Below are positions 1 to 8,457 of a stretch of 22,654 bases of DNA, piece after piece (position 1 is the stretch's first letter; every line of letters begins with the position of its first letter). A program made the position numbers and the translations under genes. The notes below the pieces were generated by a model that worked only from the letters and a program-made list of their open reading frames with translations, ran no database searches and had not been told where the DNA came from. The stretch is from JBGPLH01 sp041486365 [NCBI: Thermodesulfobacteriota bacterium] (GTDB lineage Bacteria > JAUYMQ01), in assembly GCA_041486365.1 (NCBI GenBank), contig JBGPLH010000007.1:1-22654 (forward strand), read 5' to 3'.

Positions 1-317
1 ATGAGCGTGCCGAGCATGGCGCCGATCAGGATGAGCGCATAGGGTCCGTCGAAATAGGCCATGCCGAGCTTGTGGTAGAAGCCGATGAGCATCACGAGCC
101 CGGACAGGAACGTGAACATCGCGGCCCACCGGAACCACCAGAGGGCCCGGGGGACGAGTTTCGCGGTCGCGTTGTTCTTGGTGCCCGCGTCCGTTTCCGC
201 GAAGAAGGGACCCTGCACGAAGTTGAAGTAGTAGAGGAGACCGATCCAGGTGATCCCCGCGAGGTAGTGGATCCAGCGAAGCAGGTACAGAACGCCGTCA
301 CTCGTGAACAAGGCCAT
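1..317 (-). CDS. PuuD-like membrane protein, N-terminal part
   Basis: The gene runs off the left edge of the window, so only the first 105 residues are visible. The ATG at 317 follows a purine-rich AGGGGGG ribosome site about six bases upstream. The opening has a membrane helix with the pattern LRWIHYLAGITWIGLLYYFN, then a loop with LVPRALWWFRWAAMFTF, then further hydrophobic helices. This matches the N-terminal membrane domain of proteins annotated as urate hydroxylase PuuD. In characterised PuuD this domain anchors the enzyme and a cytochrome c domain follows at the C-terminus. Many homologues keep only the membrane part, and the visible region cannot tell which applies here. The true substrate is therefore uncertain. 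It is divergent from the crotonase gene that starts at 567. Confidence 0.7.
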   Translation of the reverse strand, partial: MALFTSDGVLYLLRWIHYLAGITWIGLLYYFNFVQGPFFAETDAGTKNNATAKLVPRALWWFRWAAMFTFLSGLVMLIGFYHKLGMAYFDGPYALILIGAMLGTL

Positions 318-566
318 GTCCGCCCCCCTGTGATCGCCGGGTTCCCCGTCCCGGGACGCGGGAGGCGCACGGCCTCCGCCCGGCGCGCCGCAGGGACGTG
401 TCGCCCGATGGGTCCTGCAAAAGGCTGGCGGATTTAAGCAAATCGCCCCGCCGGGTGTCAACGTCCGTCGTCGTCAAAGTGTTCCGCGGGGTCTTGCGAC
501 CGGGGCGCGATCCGGCGATTCTCCCGGGGTCGTCATGCCATCGGATCGACCGGAAAGGGAGGAAGG

Positions 567-1433
567 ATGGGCTACGAGCAGATCGATTACGAGGCGCGGG
601 ACGGGATCCTGCTCCTCACGCTGAAGCGGCCGGAGAAGCTGAACGCCTATACGCCCACGATGCACCGCGAGCTGCTCGACGCCATCGACCGGGCGGACGC
701 CGACGACAACCTGAGGGTCGTGATCGTCACCGGAGCCGGGCGCGCGTTCTGCGCGGGCGCGGACCTCTCTGGAGGCGGGGGCACCTTCGACTCGAGTGGG
801 CGGCACGGGATCGAGGATCACCGGGACGGCGGCGGGCTGGTCACGCTGCGCATCTTCGAATCGAAGAAACCGTTCATCGCGGCCATCAACGGCCCCGCCG
901 TGGGGGTGGGGATCACGATGACGCTTCCGATGGATATCCGCATCGCCAGCACGAGCGCCCGCATGGGGTTCGTCTTCGCGCGCCGCGGGATCGTGCCGGA
1001 AGCCTGCTCGTCCTGGTTCCTGCCCCGCATCGCGGGGATCCAGCAGGCGGCCGAGTGGGTCTGCACGGGTCGGGTCTTCGACGCGCAGGAGGCGCTGGCC
1101 GGGCGTCTCGTGAGCCGCGTGGTGGAGCCCGACGCGCTGATCCCCGCGGCCACGGCCCTGGCCCGCGAGATCGCCGACCACACCTCCGCGGTCTCCGTGG
1201 CGCTCGCGCGGCAGATGCTCTGGCGGATGCTTGGGGCCGATCACCCGATGGAGGCCCACCGGGTCGACTCGCAGGCCATCTTCGCGATGGGGCAATCGGC
1301 GGACGCGGCCGAGGGCGTCACGGCGTTCCTCGAGAAGCGCCCGGCGCGGTTCCCGATGCGGCCGAGCAAGGACATGCCCTCCTTCTACCCCTGGTGGAAG
1401 GAAAGGACTTTCAAGGAACGATCCGGCAAGTAA
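567..1433 (+). CDS. Enoyl-CoA hydratase/isomerase (crotonase) family protein
   Basis: A 288-residue crotonase-fold protein, probably a cytoplasmic acyl-CoA enzyme. The ATG follows GGGAGGAAGG. The first oxyanion-hole segment is AFCAGADLS (residues 60-68) and the second is NGPAVGVG (108-115). Aligned by eye to rat enoyl-CoA hydratase, the two catalytic glutamates are missing: T117 sits at the Glu144 position and F137 at the Glu164 position. Instead there is E145 in GIVPEACSSWFLPR. This resembles the SPEGCSS catalytic segment of peroxisomal delta3-delta2-enoyl-CoA isomerases (ECI2/Eci1). Isomerase chemistry is therefore more likely than hydration, but this is inference. The C-terminus ends in a duplicated 15-bp unit that carries the stop codon. 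The next gene starts 33 bases later in the same frame, suggesting one transcript. Confidence 0.9.
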   Translation: MGYEQIDYEARDGILLLTLKRPEKLNAYTPTMHRELLDAIDRADADDNLRVVIVTGAGRAFCAGADLSGGGGTFDSSGRHGIEDHRDGGGLVTLRIFESKKPFIAAINGPAVGVGITMTLPMDIRIASTSARMGFVFARRGIVPEACSSWFLPRIAGIQQAAEWVCTGRVFDAQEALAGRLVSRVVEPDALIPAATALAREIADHTSAVSVALARQMLWRMLGADHPMEAHRVDSQAIFAMGQSADAAEGVTAFLEKRPARFPMRPSKDMPSFYPWWKERTFKERSGK

Positions 1434-1445
1434 CGATCCGGCAAG
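1416..1445. repeat. 15-bp tandem duplication that supplies a stop codon
   Basis: GAACGATCCGGCAAG (1416-1430) is followed directly by TAACGATCCGGCAAG (1431-1445). The two units differ only in the first base. Copy one encodes the final residues ERSGK of the crotonase, and the G-to-T difference makes the first codon of copy two the TAA stop. Confidence 0.95.
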
Positions 1446-1466
1446 AAGGACGGAGGGGAGAACACG

Positions 1467-1874
1467 ATGACGGGATTTCGCGGGGCGCGGGCGGCATGGC
1501 TGTCCGCGGCGGTGACGGGAGCCATGCTGGTGGCGGGCGCGGCGCGGGCGGAGATGCGTCCCCCGGAGACGTGCACGGTGATCAAGGAGACGAAGATCCA
1601 GGGGAACGCCTGCAAGGCGCTCATCCTGAACGGCTGCAATCATGAGGTGGAGTTGAACGTGTACTATGAAGCGGCCCTCCGGCAGACAGTGATTCTCCCC
1701 GTGCTGGCGGAGGGACCCACCTACGAGTACCGGGACGCCGGCACGGTGAAGGCGGACGAGAGGGGCAAGCTCATGCCGGGGGAGTCCCGCTGGTTCGTCC
1801 ACACCAGCCCCGGGAAAGGCATCGAGGTCGCCAAGTGCAAGGTGGGGTTCGACTACCTCTATCAGCCGAAGTAA
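1467..1874 (+). CDS. Small secreted protein of unknown function
   Basis: A 135-residue protein with a clear signal peptide: basic start (MTGFRGARAAW), hydrophobic core (LSAAVTGAMLVAGA) and an AxA-type cleavage site at ARA/E. The mature part is about 106 residues. It has four cysteines (in ETCTV, NACKA, NGCNH and AKCKV), which could form two disulfides in the periplasm. I do not recognise the family. A GGAGGGGAG ribosome site lies just upstream of the ATG at 1467. It is 33 bases downstream of the crotonase stop and in the same frame, with no other stop between them, so rare readthrough would join the two proteins. A strong terminator follows, making this the last gene of a two-gene unit. Calling it a real gene rests on the signal peptide, ribosome site and terminator. 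Confidence 0.75.
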   Translation: MTGFRGARAAWLSAAVTGAMLVAGAARAEMRPPETCTVIKETKIQGNACKALILNGCNHEVELNVYYEAALRQTVILPVLAEGPTYEYRDAGTVKADERGKLMPGESRWFVHTSPGKGIEVAKCKVGFDYLYQPK

Positions 1875-1898
1875 GCATATGAAATTACAATGGAAAGA

Positions 1899-1926
1899 GC
1901 CGCCGGTGAGTCCCGGCGGCATTTTT
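1899..1926 (+). terminator. Rho-independent terminator
   Basis: Perfect 8-bp stem GCCGCCGG (1899-1906) and CCGGCGGC (1913-1920) with a six-base loop, followed by ATTTTT. It lies 25 bases after the stop of the small secreted protein and closes that transcription unit. Confidence 0.9.
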
Positions 1927-2124
1927 CTGAGCATCATTCATATATGCGAATCTGCCCCCGGCCGCCTGGCCCCGCCCGGGAGGAGCCCGGAAGGCTCCAC
2001 GTCATTTCCGACCCCTCCCTATCCGCGCCCTACTCATCGGGAATAGAATGGCCCTTCGATCGCCAGCGGGACGGCTCGAACCTCACCACCGACGCAACCA
2101 AACTCAAGATCCGGGAGACCCGGC

Positions 2125-5100
2125 ATGGACTGCCCTTCTTGCGGTCACGCCAACCGCGAAGGCGCGCGGTTCTGCGGCGATTGCGCCGCACCGCTCGTCG
2201 TCTCCGCGGTCTGCCCCGCCTGCGGCGCATCCAACCCCCACATCCAGAAATTCTGCGACGGCTGCGGCCGGCAGCTCGGCGCTCCCGCGTCCGCGACACC
2301 CACGCCCCGGCCGTCTCCCGCGATTCCGTCGTTCTTCGCATCTGATCGCTACAAGGTGAAGCGCTTCCTCGGTGAAGGGGGCAAGAAGCGCGTCTACCTT
2401 GCACACGATACCCGCCTCGATCGCGACGTCGCCATCGCGCTCATCAAGACCGAGGGTCTCGACGAGGCCGGCCTCGCCCGCGTGCGGCGCGAGGCGCGCG
2501 CGATGGGGCGCTTGGGCGATCACCCGCACGTCGTGACCGTGCACGATATCGGCGAGGAGAACGGCCAGCCCTACATCGTGAGCCAGTACATGGAGGGAGG
2601 GTCCGTCGAGGATCTCCTGCGGGAGAGTGAGGACCATCGCCTCGCGATCGATCATGCGTTACGCGTAGCCGATCAGATCGCCCAGGCGCTCGATCACGCC
2701 CACTCCCGGGGGATCGTGCACCGCGACCTCAAGCCCGGAAACGTCTGGCTGAGCCGGGACGGCACCGCCAAGCTCGGCGACTTCGGCCTGGCCGTGGCGG
2801 TGGACCGGACGCGGGTCACCACGGCGGGCATGATGGTCGGGACCGTGGCCTACATGCCGCCCGAGCAGGCCATGGGACGCGAGGCGGAGGCGCGGTCCGA
2901 TCTGTACTCGCTCGGCTGCATGCTCTACGAGATGCTCGCGGGCCGCCCGCCCTTCCTCGGCGACGATCACGTCTCGATCATCAGCCAGCACCTGAACACG
3001 GCCCCCGTCGCGCCCTCCTGGCACAACCCGGGCATAGCCGGCTCGCTCGAGGGATTGATCCTCGACCTCATGACGAAGGCCCCGGAGGACCGGCCCGCAA
3101 GCGCCGCCGTCGTGCGGGAGCGACTCGCCATCGCCGCCAGCGCTCCTGCCGCCGCGCCGCAGGCAACGCAGGCCGCGACCGCCGTGCACTTCCGCCAGGG
3201 TGCGCGCTTCGTCGGGCGCCAGCGCGAGATGGATCAACTTCGGGCCTCCATTGACGGCGCGCTCGGGGGGCAGGGCGCGATCGTCATGCTCGTGGGCGAG
3301 CCGGGGATCGGCAAAACGAGGCTCTCGGAGGAGGCCGGCGTGTACGCCCAGCTCCGGGGCTTCCAGCTGCTCACGGGCCACTGTCAGGAAACGGAGGCCG
3401 CCCTTCCCTACCTCCCTTTCGTGGAAGCGGTCCGCCAGCACGTCCTCAAGGAGCCGGCCGAATCGCTTCGGGAGGAGCTGGGCGATGCGGCGTCCGACGT
3501 GGCCAAGCTCGTCTCCGAGATCCGGCAGCGGCTCCCCGACATCCCCGCCTCGCCGCCGACGGAGCCGGAGCAGGAGCGCTACCGACTCTTCGAGAGCGTC
3601 TCGTCGTTCCTGATCAACGCATCGAAGGCGACGCCGATCCTCCTCGTGCTCGACGATCTCCACTGGGCCGACAAGCCCTCGCTCCTCCTGCTCCAGCACC
3701 TTGCGCGCCGCCTCAAGGGGAGCCGGCTCCTCATCCTCGGCACCTACCGCGACGTGGATCTCGATCGCCGCCATCCGCTGTCCGAGATGCTGGCGGCGCT
3801 CCGGCGCGAGCGCCTCTACGAGCGGATCCCGCTGCGAGGGCTCTCTATCGACGAGCTGGCGGCGATGCTCGCCGCGAGCGCGGAGCACGACGTGGGGCGC
3901 CGGGGGCGGGCGCTCGCCGAGCTGCTTCATCGGGAGACGGAGGGGAACCCGTTCTTCTGTGAAGAGATCGTGCGGCACCTGGTGGAGATCGGCGGCATTC
4001 GGCGCAAGGACGGCCGCTGGATCATCGACGCGGCGCGCGTGGAGGATCTCGGAATCCCGGAGGGGGTGCGCGAGGTGATCGGGCGGCGGCTCTCGCGGCT
4101 CTCGGAGCCCTGCAACGTGGCGCTCTCCCACGGGGCGGTGCTCGGGCGGGCGTTCGAGTTCGCGACGCTCGGGCGGATGGCGGGGCTGGACGACGACGTC
4201 TGCCTCGCAGCGGTGGAGGAGGCGCTGGCCGCGCAGATGATCGTCGAGGCGCGCGGCAGCGCGGTCCCTGCCTACGCCTTCACCCACGCGCTGGTCCAGG
4301 AGACGCTCTACGGCGAGCTGTCCCTGCCCCGCAAGCAGCGGCTTCACCTCAAGGCCGCCGAGGCGATCGAAGCAACCCACGGAACGAACCTCGCGGCCCA
4401 CGTCGCCGGACTCGCCGTTCACTACCGGATGGCGGGCGCGGCCGCCGATCCCGCCAAGGTCCTCGACTACTCCCTGCGCGCCGGACAGGCCTCCGCCGCG
4501 ATCTTCGCCTGGGAGGAGGCGGCGGCCCACTGGCAGGCGGCGCTCGAGATCATGGAGGAGCGGGGTGCGCCGCCGCTCCATCGCGCGGAGCTGCTCGAGC
4601 GGCTGGGCGATCTCATCTACGTGACCGGTGCCGATCCCGAGCGCGGTATCGGGTACATCGACCAGGCACGGAAAGTCTACGAGGCGGAAGGGCAGCCGGA
4701 GCGCGCCGCGCAGATGCGCTCGCGGATCGGGTTTCACCTGGCCTTCGGCCTCGAGACGCTCGATATCGGTCGCGCGATGGAGCATTTCCGCGCGGCGGAG
4801 CCCGTTCTCACCGCGGGGCCGGAGCGCGCGGCGCAGGTGTACTACTACATCGGTCTCGCCTCCGCGGCGCTCTGGGGCCTGCGCCAGGAGCAGGGGCTGG
4901 CCGCGAGCCGGCGGGCGGTGGAGATCGTCGAGAGGTTGGGACTGGAGCCCCTCTGGGCGAATGCGGCGGCGCTGCACGGCTGGTTCCTCTGCGGCGGCGG
5001 CCGGGTTCGAGAGGGGATGGCGCTCCTGGAGCGCGCATGGGTCGTGGCGGATCGGTCCAATCATGCCGTGGCGGGATTCCTGTGCGCCTGGTGGCGGGGC

Positions 5101-6546
5101 GTCTGGGCGAACATGTACGGGGATCCCCGAGAAGCGCAGAGCTGGTACCTGAAGGAGCTATCCAAGCCCCGCCTGTCCCAGGCGCCCATCCAGAGCCGTT
5201 ACCTGCTCGGGGCCCTGGCCTACGCCCACGTCTTCACCGGGGAGCCTGGGAAAGCGCGCGCGGTCCTCGATGAGGCGAACCCCGAAGGGAACCTCATGGT
5301 TGCCAGCGGGGCCGAGGGAGTCCTGGCGTTCTGGCGGGGCGATCTCGCGAAGGAGAATGAGCACTGTGCGCGGACCATCGAGCTGTTCCGGAAGACCGGC
5401 AGCCGGGCTGCGGAATGGAGCACCCTCACAGACTGGGCGAGGGTTCAGGGTCTGCAGGGATTCCACGACCGGGCGGAGTCGCTCTGCGCCGAGGCGCTCG
5501 AGATCGTCCTCCCCCAATGCATCCCCCATCACGAGTTCATCGTCCGGCACCGGCTCGCGCTTCTCAAGGTCGAGCGGGGTCGCCCCGCCGATGCGCTGCC
5601 CGAGCTGGAGCGTTGCCGGGAGGCCCACGCGACGCTCGAGGACCCCAGAGGGGTCTCGGGCCTGATGGCCCAGATGGAGGCGGTCGTGGCGGCAGCCCTC
5701 GGGCGGGCGGAAGAAGCCGAAGGCCATTTCGCCGAAGCCATGCCGATCTTCGAGCGCTACGTGCAGGTGTGGGAGAAAGCAGAGACGCTGTACCAGTGGG
5801 GCCGGGCGCTGCTGTTCGCCGGCGACGTCTCTCGCGCCCTGGAGAAGCTCGACGCCGCGCTCGATATCTATCGATCCCACGAGGCGGGGGCGTTCTGGCT
5901 CGAGCGCGTGCTCGCCGAGAAGCTCCGCGCACAGGGCGTGGACTCCTCTGACGTCCGCACGTCCATCGACACCGTGGCACTCGCGGTGCAGCGCGGGAAG
6001 CCCGACCTGCGACCGCACGCATCACCCGAGGGCACCGTGACCCTCGTCTTCAGCGACATGCAAGGTTTCACCGAGATGACCGAGCGGCTGGGGGATCTCC
6101 GCGCCCACCAGGTGATCCGCGATCACAACGCGGTCGTGCGCGGCGAGGTGAAGGCGCACGGCGGGGCGGAGGTGGAGCTTCAGGGGGATGGATTCCTGCT
6201 GGCGTTCCCGCAGGCGGCCGATGCGCTCGCCTGCTCGATCGCGATCCAGCGGACTTTCGAGGCGTACTGCGAGACGCATCCGGAACAGCCGATCCGCGTT
6301 CGAATCGGGCTTCACACGGGAGAGGCCATCGCCGAGGCCGACCGTTTCTTCGGAAAGACGGTGATCCTCGCGGCGCGCATCGCGGCGCAGGCACGCGGGG
6401 GGGAAATCCTGGTGTCATCGTCCGTGAAGGACGTCGCGAACGGCAACGACCGGGTCACCTTCGGCGAGGAGCGGCGCGCGGCGCTCAAGGGGCTTGCCGG
6501 CGACTACACGCTCCACCCGGTGCACTGGAAGACCGCGTCCCCCTGA
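2125..6546 (+). CDS. Zinc ribbon-kinase-STAND ATPase-TPR-nucleotide cyclase fusion protein
   Basis: A 1473-residue cytoplasmic signalling protein; the ATG follows GGGAG at seven bases. Residues 1-51 form a double zinc ribbon with four CxxC pairs. Residues 76-335 are a Hanks-type kinase: G-loop GEGGKKRV (83-90), alphaC E123, HRDLKPGN (199-206), DFG (219-221) and PPE (245-247). The usual VAIK lysine is A105, and K88 replaces the third G-loop glycine, as in WNK kinases. An AAA/STAND ATPase follows, with Walker A GEPGIGKT (about 391-398) and Walker [11 protein letters not shown] (near 508). A long helical TPR-like region spans about 760-1290. Residues 1303-1465 are a class III cyclase with metal aspartates D1311 and D1355. 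E1351, R1407 and I1414 occupy the usual Lys, Asp and Asn substrate and transition-state positions, while R1418 is kept. It is a single-gene unit with its own terminator. Confidence 0.93.
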   Translation: MDCPSCGHANREGARFCGDCAAPLVVSAVCPACGASNPHIQKFCDGCGRQLGAPASATPTPRPSPAIPSFFASDRYKVKRFLGEGGKKRVYLAHDTRLDRDVAIALIKTEGLDEAGLARVRREARAMGRLGDHPHVVTVHDIGEENGQPYIVSQYMEGGSVEDLLRESEDHRLAIDHALRVADQIAQALDHAHSRGIVHRDLKPGNVWLSRDGTAKLGDFGLAVAVDRTRVTTAGMMVGTVAYMPPEQAMGREAEARSDLYSLGCMLYEMLAGRPPFLGDDHVSIISQHLNTAPVAPSWHNPGIAGSLEGLILDLMTKAPEDRPASAAVVRERLAIAASAPAAAPQATQAATAVHFRQGARFVGRQREMDQLRASIDGALGGQGAIVMLVGEPGIGKTRLSEEAGVYAQLRGFQLLTGHCQETEAALPYLPFVEAVRQHVLKEPAESLREELGDAASDVAKLVSEIRQRLPDIPASPPTEPEQERYRLFESVSSFLINASKATPILLVLDDLHWADKPSLLLLQHLARRLKGSRLLILGTYRDVDLDRRHPLSEMLAALRRERLYERIPLRGLSIDELAAMLAASAEHDVGRRGRALAELLHRETEGNPFFCEEIVRHLVEIGGIRRKDGRWIIDAARVEDLGIPEGVREVIGRRLSRLSEPCNVALSHGAVLGRAFEFATLGRMAGLDDDVCLAAVEEALAAQMIVEARGSAVPAYAFTHALVQETLYGELSLPRKQRLHLKAAEAIEATHGTNLAAHVAGLAVHYRMAGAAADPAKVLDYSLRAGQASAAIFAWEEAAAHWQAALEIMEERGAPPLHRAELLERLGDLIYVTGADPERGIGYIDQARKVYEAEGQPERAAQMRSRIGFHLAFGLETLDIGRAMEHFRAAEPVLTAGPERAAQVYYYIGLASAALWGLRQEQGLAASRRAVEIVERLGLEPLWANAAALHGWFLCGGGRVREGMALLERAWVVADRSNHAVAGFLCAWWRGVWANMYGDPREAQSWYLKELSKPRLSQAPIQSRYLLGALAYAHVFTGEPGKARAVLDEANPEGNLMVASGAEGVLAFWRGDLAKENEHCARTIELFRKTGSRAAEWSTLTDWARVQGLQGFHDRAESLCAEALEIVLPQCIPHHEFIVRHRLALLKVERGRPADALPELERCREAHATLEDPRGVSGLMAQMEAVVAAALGRAEEAEGHFAEAMPIFERYVQVWEKAETLYQWGRALLFAGDVSRALEKLDAALDIYRSHEAGAFWLERVLAEKLRAQGVDSSDVRTSIDTVALAVQRGKPDLRPHASPEGTVTLVFSDMQGFTEMTERLGDLRAHQVIRDHNAVVRGEVKAHGGAEVELQGDGFLLAFPQAADALACSIAIQRTFEAYCETHPEQPIRVRIGLHTGEAIAEADRFFGKTVILAARIAAQARGGEILVSSSVKDVANGNDRVTFGEERRAALKGLAGDYTLHPVHWKTASP

Positions 6547-6573
6547 CGGGCACCTCAATCGTCTCATGGATAT

Positions 6574-6605
6574 CGAAACGCCCGGCCGTTTGGCCGGGCG
6601 TTTCG
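6574..6605. terminator. Bidirectional terminator between convergent genes
   Basis: Perfect 14-bp inverted repeat: CGAAACGCCCGGCC (6574-6587) and its exact complement (6592-6605) around a GTTT loop. It sits 27 bases after the kinase-cyclase stop and 17 bases beyond the end of the opposing ACT-like gene. The outer AAA/TTT bases give a short U run on both strands. Confidence 0.85.
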
Positions 6606-6622
6606 CACCGCGCGGAAAATCG

Positions 6623-7267
6623 TCAGGCGGTCCTGAGTCCCTCGAGCCATCGCGTCAGGGCCTGGGAGGCCCCGGGTGCCGGGGCCTGCCCGCCGAGTCC
6701 CTTCAGCAGGAACCGATCGAAGACCTGATCCTCCATGGTCTGCACGATCATCTCCTCCGGGAAGAAGGAGAGGAAGGCGAGCTGCCCGAGCAGCTCCGCG
6801 AGGAAGCCCGCCTGATCCCGGCCGCGGACCTCCAGGTAGATCGCGCCTTCGTGTTTCTCAGGATCCCCGACGGAGAATGCGCTCAGCGCCAGACGCCGGA
6901 GGCCCGGCGCGCGCGCGCTCGAGATCGCCATCGCGAGGAAATCCAGCGACTCGACGGCGATGCCCTCCCGGCTCGATTCGATCTCGAACTCGGCCACCCA
7001 GGCTTTCTCGCGCACCTTCTTGGCGAAGCCCTGAATCACGCCGAAGCCGGCCTGGGACAGGCTCAACGACAGGGCGCCACACCAGCCCGGCGGGAACCGT
7101 CCCCAGAAGGAGAGCGCGAAGCGCCCGGGCTCGACCCGGTGTACCTCGAAGTGCGGCTCGGGCCTGAAGCCCGGCCGGAGCGCTTCCCCCTCGGCGAGTG
7201 GCTCCCCCAGGTCCGGCATCAACCTCCCCCTCATCTGAACGGACTCTCCGACGACGGTGAGCTTCAC
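6623..7267 (-). CDS. Putative tandem ACT-like domain protein
   Basis: I place the start at the GTG at 7267 because GGGAGGA lies five bases upstream; the open frame runs back to 7411 but that stretch reads as low-quality protein. The product is 214 residues and soluble. Its C-terminal part resembles an ACT domain: a beta-strand YLEVRGRDQ, then AGFLAELLGQLAFLSFF as the helix after the ligand turn, then VFDRFLLKG as the closing strand. An earlier part (FALSFWGRFPPGWCGALSLSLSQAGFG) has a similar strand-turn-helix layout, suggesting two ACT-like units. ACT domains usually bind amino acids and regulate metabolism. No catalytic domain is attached and the ligand is unknown. The domain call is by eye and could be wrong. 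It converges on the kinase-cyclase gene, and a hairpin lies in its leader at 7343-7375. Confidence 0.6.
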   Translation of the reverse strand: MKLTVVGESVQMRGRLMPDLGEPLAEGEALRPGFRPEPHFEVHRVEPGRFALSFWGRFPPGWCGALSLSLSQAGFGVIQGFAKKVREKAWVAEFEIESSREGIAVESLDFLAMAISSARAPGLRRLALSAFSVGDPEKHEGAIYLEVRGRDQAGFLAELLGQLAFLSFFPEEMIVQTMEDQVFDRFLLKGLGGQAPAPGASQALTRWLEGLRTA

Positions 7268-7342
7268 GGGGTCCTCCCGGACCGCGGCGAGCGCGATCTC
7301 GTTCTTGCAAGAGCCGGGCCGATCGCCGGTGGCTCGCGAAGA

Positions 7343-7375
7343 CCGCGAATTTGCCGGGCTCCGGCGGGTTCGCGG
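7343..7375. other. Leader hairpin upstream of the ACT-like gene
   Basis: Nested inverted repeat: CCGCGAA (7343-7349) pairs with TTCGCGG (7369-7375), and inside it GCCGG (7353-7357) pairs with CCGGC (7361-7365) around a GCT loop. The three-base internal segments are TTT and GGG, which can form wobble pairs on a plus-strand RNA but give a 3x3 internal loop (CCC/AAA) on the minus-strand transcript. It ends 76 bases before the GTG. Function unknown. Confidence 0.6.
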
Positions 7376-7463
7376 ACTCCTCCCGGGCTGTCCCGCTGCA
7401 TGGTTTTTCATCAGGAGACCATTTCCAGGGCAACCGGTAGGCCCTGCGGGGACTGAAACGACG

Positions 7464-7487
7464 GCGCCCGGCCGACCGGCCGGGCGC
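7464..7487 (-). terminator. Probable terminator of the ctaC-ctaB operon
   Basis: Perfect 10-bp stem GCGCCCGGCC (7464-7473) and GGCCGGGCGC (7478-7487) with a four-base loop. It lies 24 bases beyond the ctaB stop. Reading the minus strand, the stem is followed by CGTCGTTTC, so the T run is short and termination may be partial. Confidence 0.65.
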
Positions 7488-7511
7488 TCTCTTGCGCGAA
7501 GGGGACACCGA

Positions 7512-8450
7512 TCAGGCGCGCAGCGCGAGGTCCGCGATCATCCCCGCGAACAGGACGAAGAGGTAGGCGAGCGAGACGCGGAACATCGCGCGGGCGGCGT
7601 CGTCGGTCCGCTCGCGGAGCACGCGCACCGCGGCGAAGGTGAACCACCCGCCCAGCGCGAGGGCGAGCGCGAGGTAGAGGTTCCCGAGGAGGCCCAGCGC
7701 CACGGGGGCGATCGTGATGGGGATCAGGAGGAGCGTGTAGGCGAGCATACGGCGGCGCGTTGCCTCGTCGCCGCGCACGAGGGGGAGAAGGGGGAAGCCC
7801 GCCTTCGCGTACTCGTCCTTCCGGTAGAGCGAGATCGCCCAGAAGTGGGGCGGCTGCCAGAAGAAGATGATGAGGAAGAGCAGCCAGCCGGTCCAGCCGA
7901 TCGTCCCCTCGATGGCCGCATCGGCGATGAGCGGGGCCACCGCGCCCGCCGCGCCGCCGATCACCACACCGAGCGTGGAGCGCGGCTTGAGCCACACGGT
8001 GTACACGAAGACGTAGAAGAGGATTCCGGCGATCCCGACGGCGGCGGCCAAACCGTTCGCCGTGGCCCACAGGATGATCGCCGAGAGGGCGCCGAGCGCG
8101 ATCCCGAAGACCAGCGCCGGCCGGGGTGCGAGCAGTCCCGCCGGGAGCGGACGGCCCGCCGTGCGCGGCATGAGGGCGTCGCGATCCCGTTCGAGGTAGC
8201 AGTTGAGCACGTTCGCGGAGGCCGCCGCGAAGGCGGTGCCCACGAGTGTCCCGACGATCATCGCCGCGGGCGGCCACCCGTCCGCCGCCATGAGCAGGGC
8301 CGGAAGCCCCGTGAAGAGCACGAGGGGGAGCAGACGCGGCTTCGTGAGCGCGAGGTACAGCGCGATGCGGCGGGCCAATCCGCGCGGCCGGACGTGGATC
8401 GCCCGCGTGAAGGGCACCTGCTCGATCGTCCGGACCGGCTCGGCGCGCAT
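7512..8450 (-). CDS. ctaB: Heme O synthase (protoheme IX farnesyltransferase)
   Basis: A 312-residue integral membrane prenyltransferase of the UbiA superfamily, the normal length for CtaB. It transfers a farnesyl group to protoheme to make heme O, the precursor of heme A for the oxidase encoded by the same operon. The first metal/diphosphate motif is NCYLERDRDALMPRTAGRPLP in the second loop, and the second conserved loop is SLYRKDEYAKAGFPLLP. About nine hydrophobic helices are visible. Glutamate replaces the first aspartate of the common DRDxD pattern, a conservative change. The gene is last in the operon, seven bases after ctaF. The next enzyme, heme A synthase (CtaA), is not in the window. 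Confidence 0.95.
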   Translation of the reverse strand: MRAEPVRTIEQVPFTRAIHVRPRGLARRIALYLALTKPRLLPLVLFTGLPALLMAADGWPPAAMIVGTLVGTAFAAASANVLNCYLERDRDALMPRTAGRPLPAGLLAPRPALVFGIALGALSAIILWATANGLAAAVGIAGILFYVFVYTVWLKPRSTLGVVIGGAAGAVAPLIADAAIEGTIGWTGWLLFLIIFFWQPPHFWAISLYRKDEYAKAGFPLLPLVRGDEATRRRMLAYTLLLIPITIAPVALGLLGNLYLALALALGGWFTFAAVRVLRERTDDAARAMFRVSLAYLFVLFAGMIADLALRA

Positions 8451-8457
8451 GGAGTCC

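Noticed and set aside
1982-1998. Small hairpin GGAGCC/GGCTCC upstream of the kinase-cyclase gene
   Set aside because: Six base pairs in GC-rich DNA is expected by chance, and no T run or other signal supports it.
2044-2049. TAGAAT as a -10 element for the kinase-cyclase gene
   Set aside because: No -35-like sequence at a suitable distance, so not listed as a promoter.
2659-5064. Long antisense open frame opposite the kinase-cyclase gene (similar ones at 474-1937, 9643-12702 and 14555-16543)
   Set aside because: These arise from GC-rich codon use of the real genes on the other strand. Their translations are rich in Arg, Pro, Gly, Glu and His, show no family motifs and lack ribosome sites.
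7268-7411. Upstream extension of the ACT-like gene to an ATG at 7411
   Set aside because: The extra 48 residues are basic and low-complexity, while the GTG at 7267 has a strong ribosome site at the right distance.
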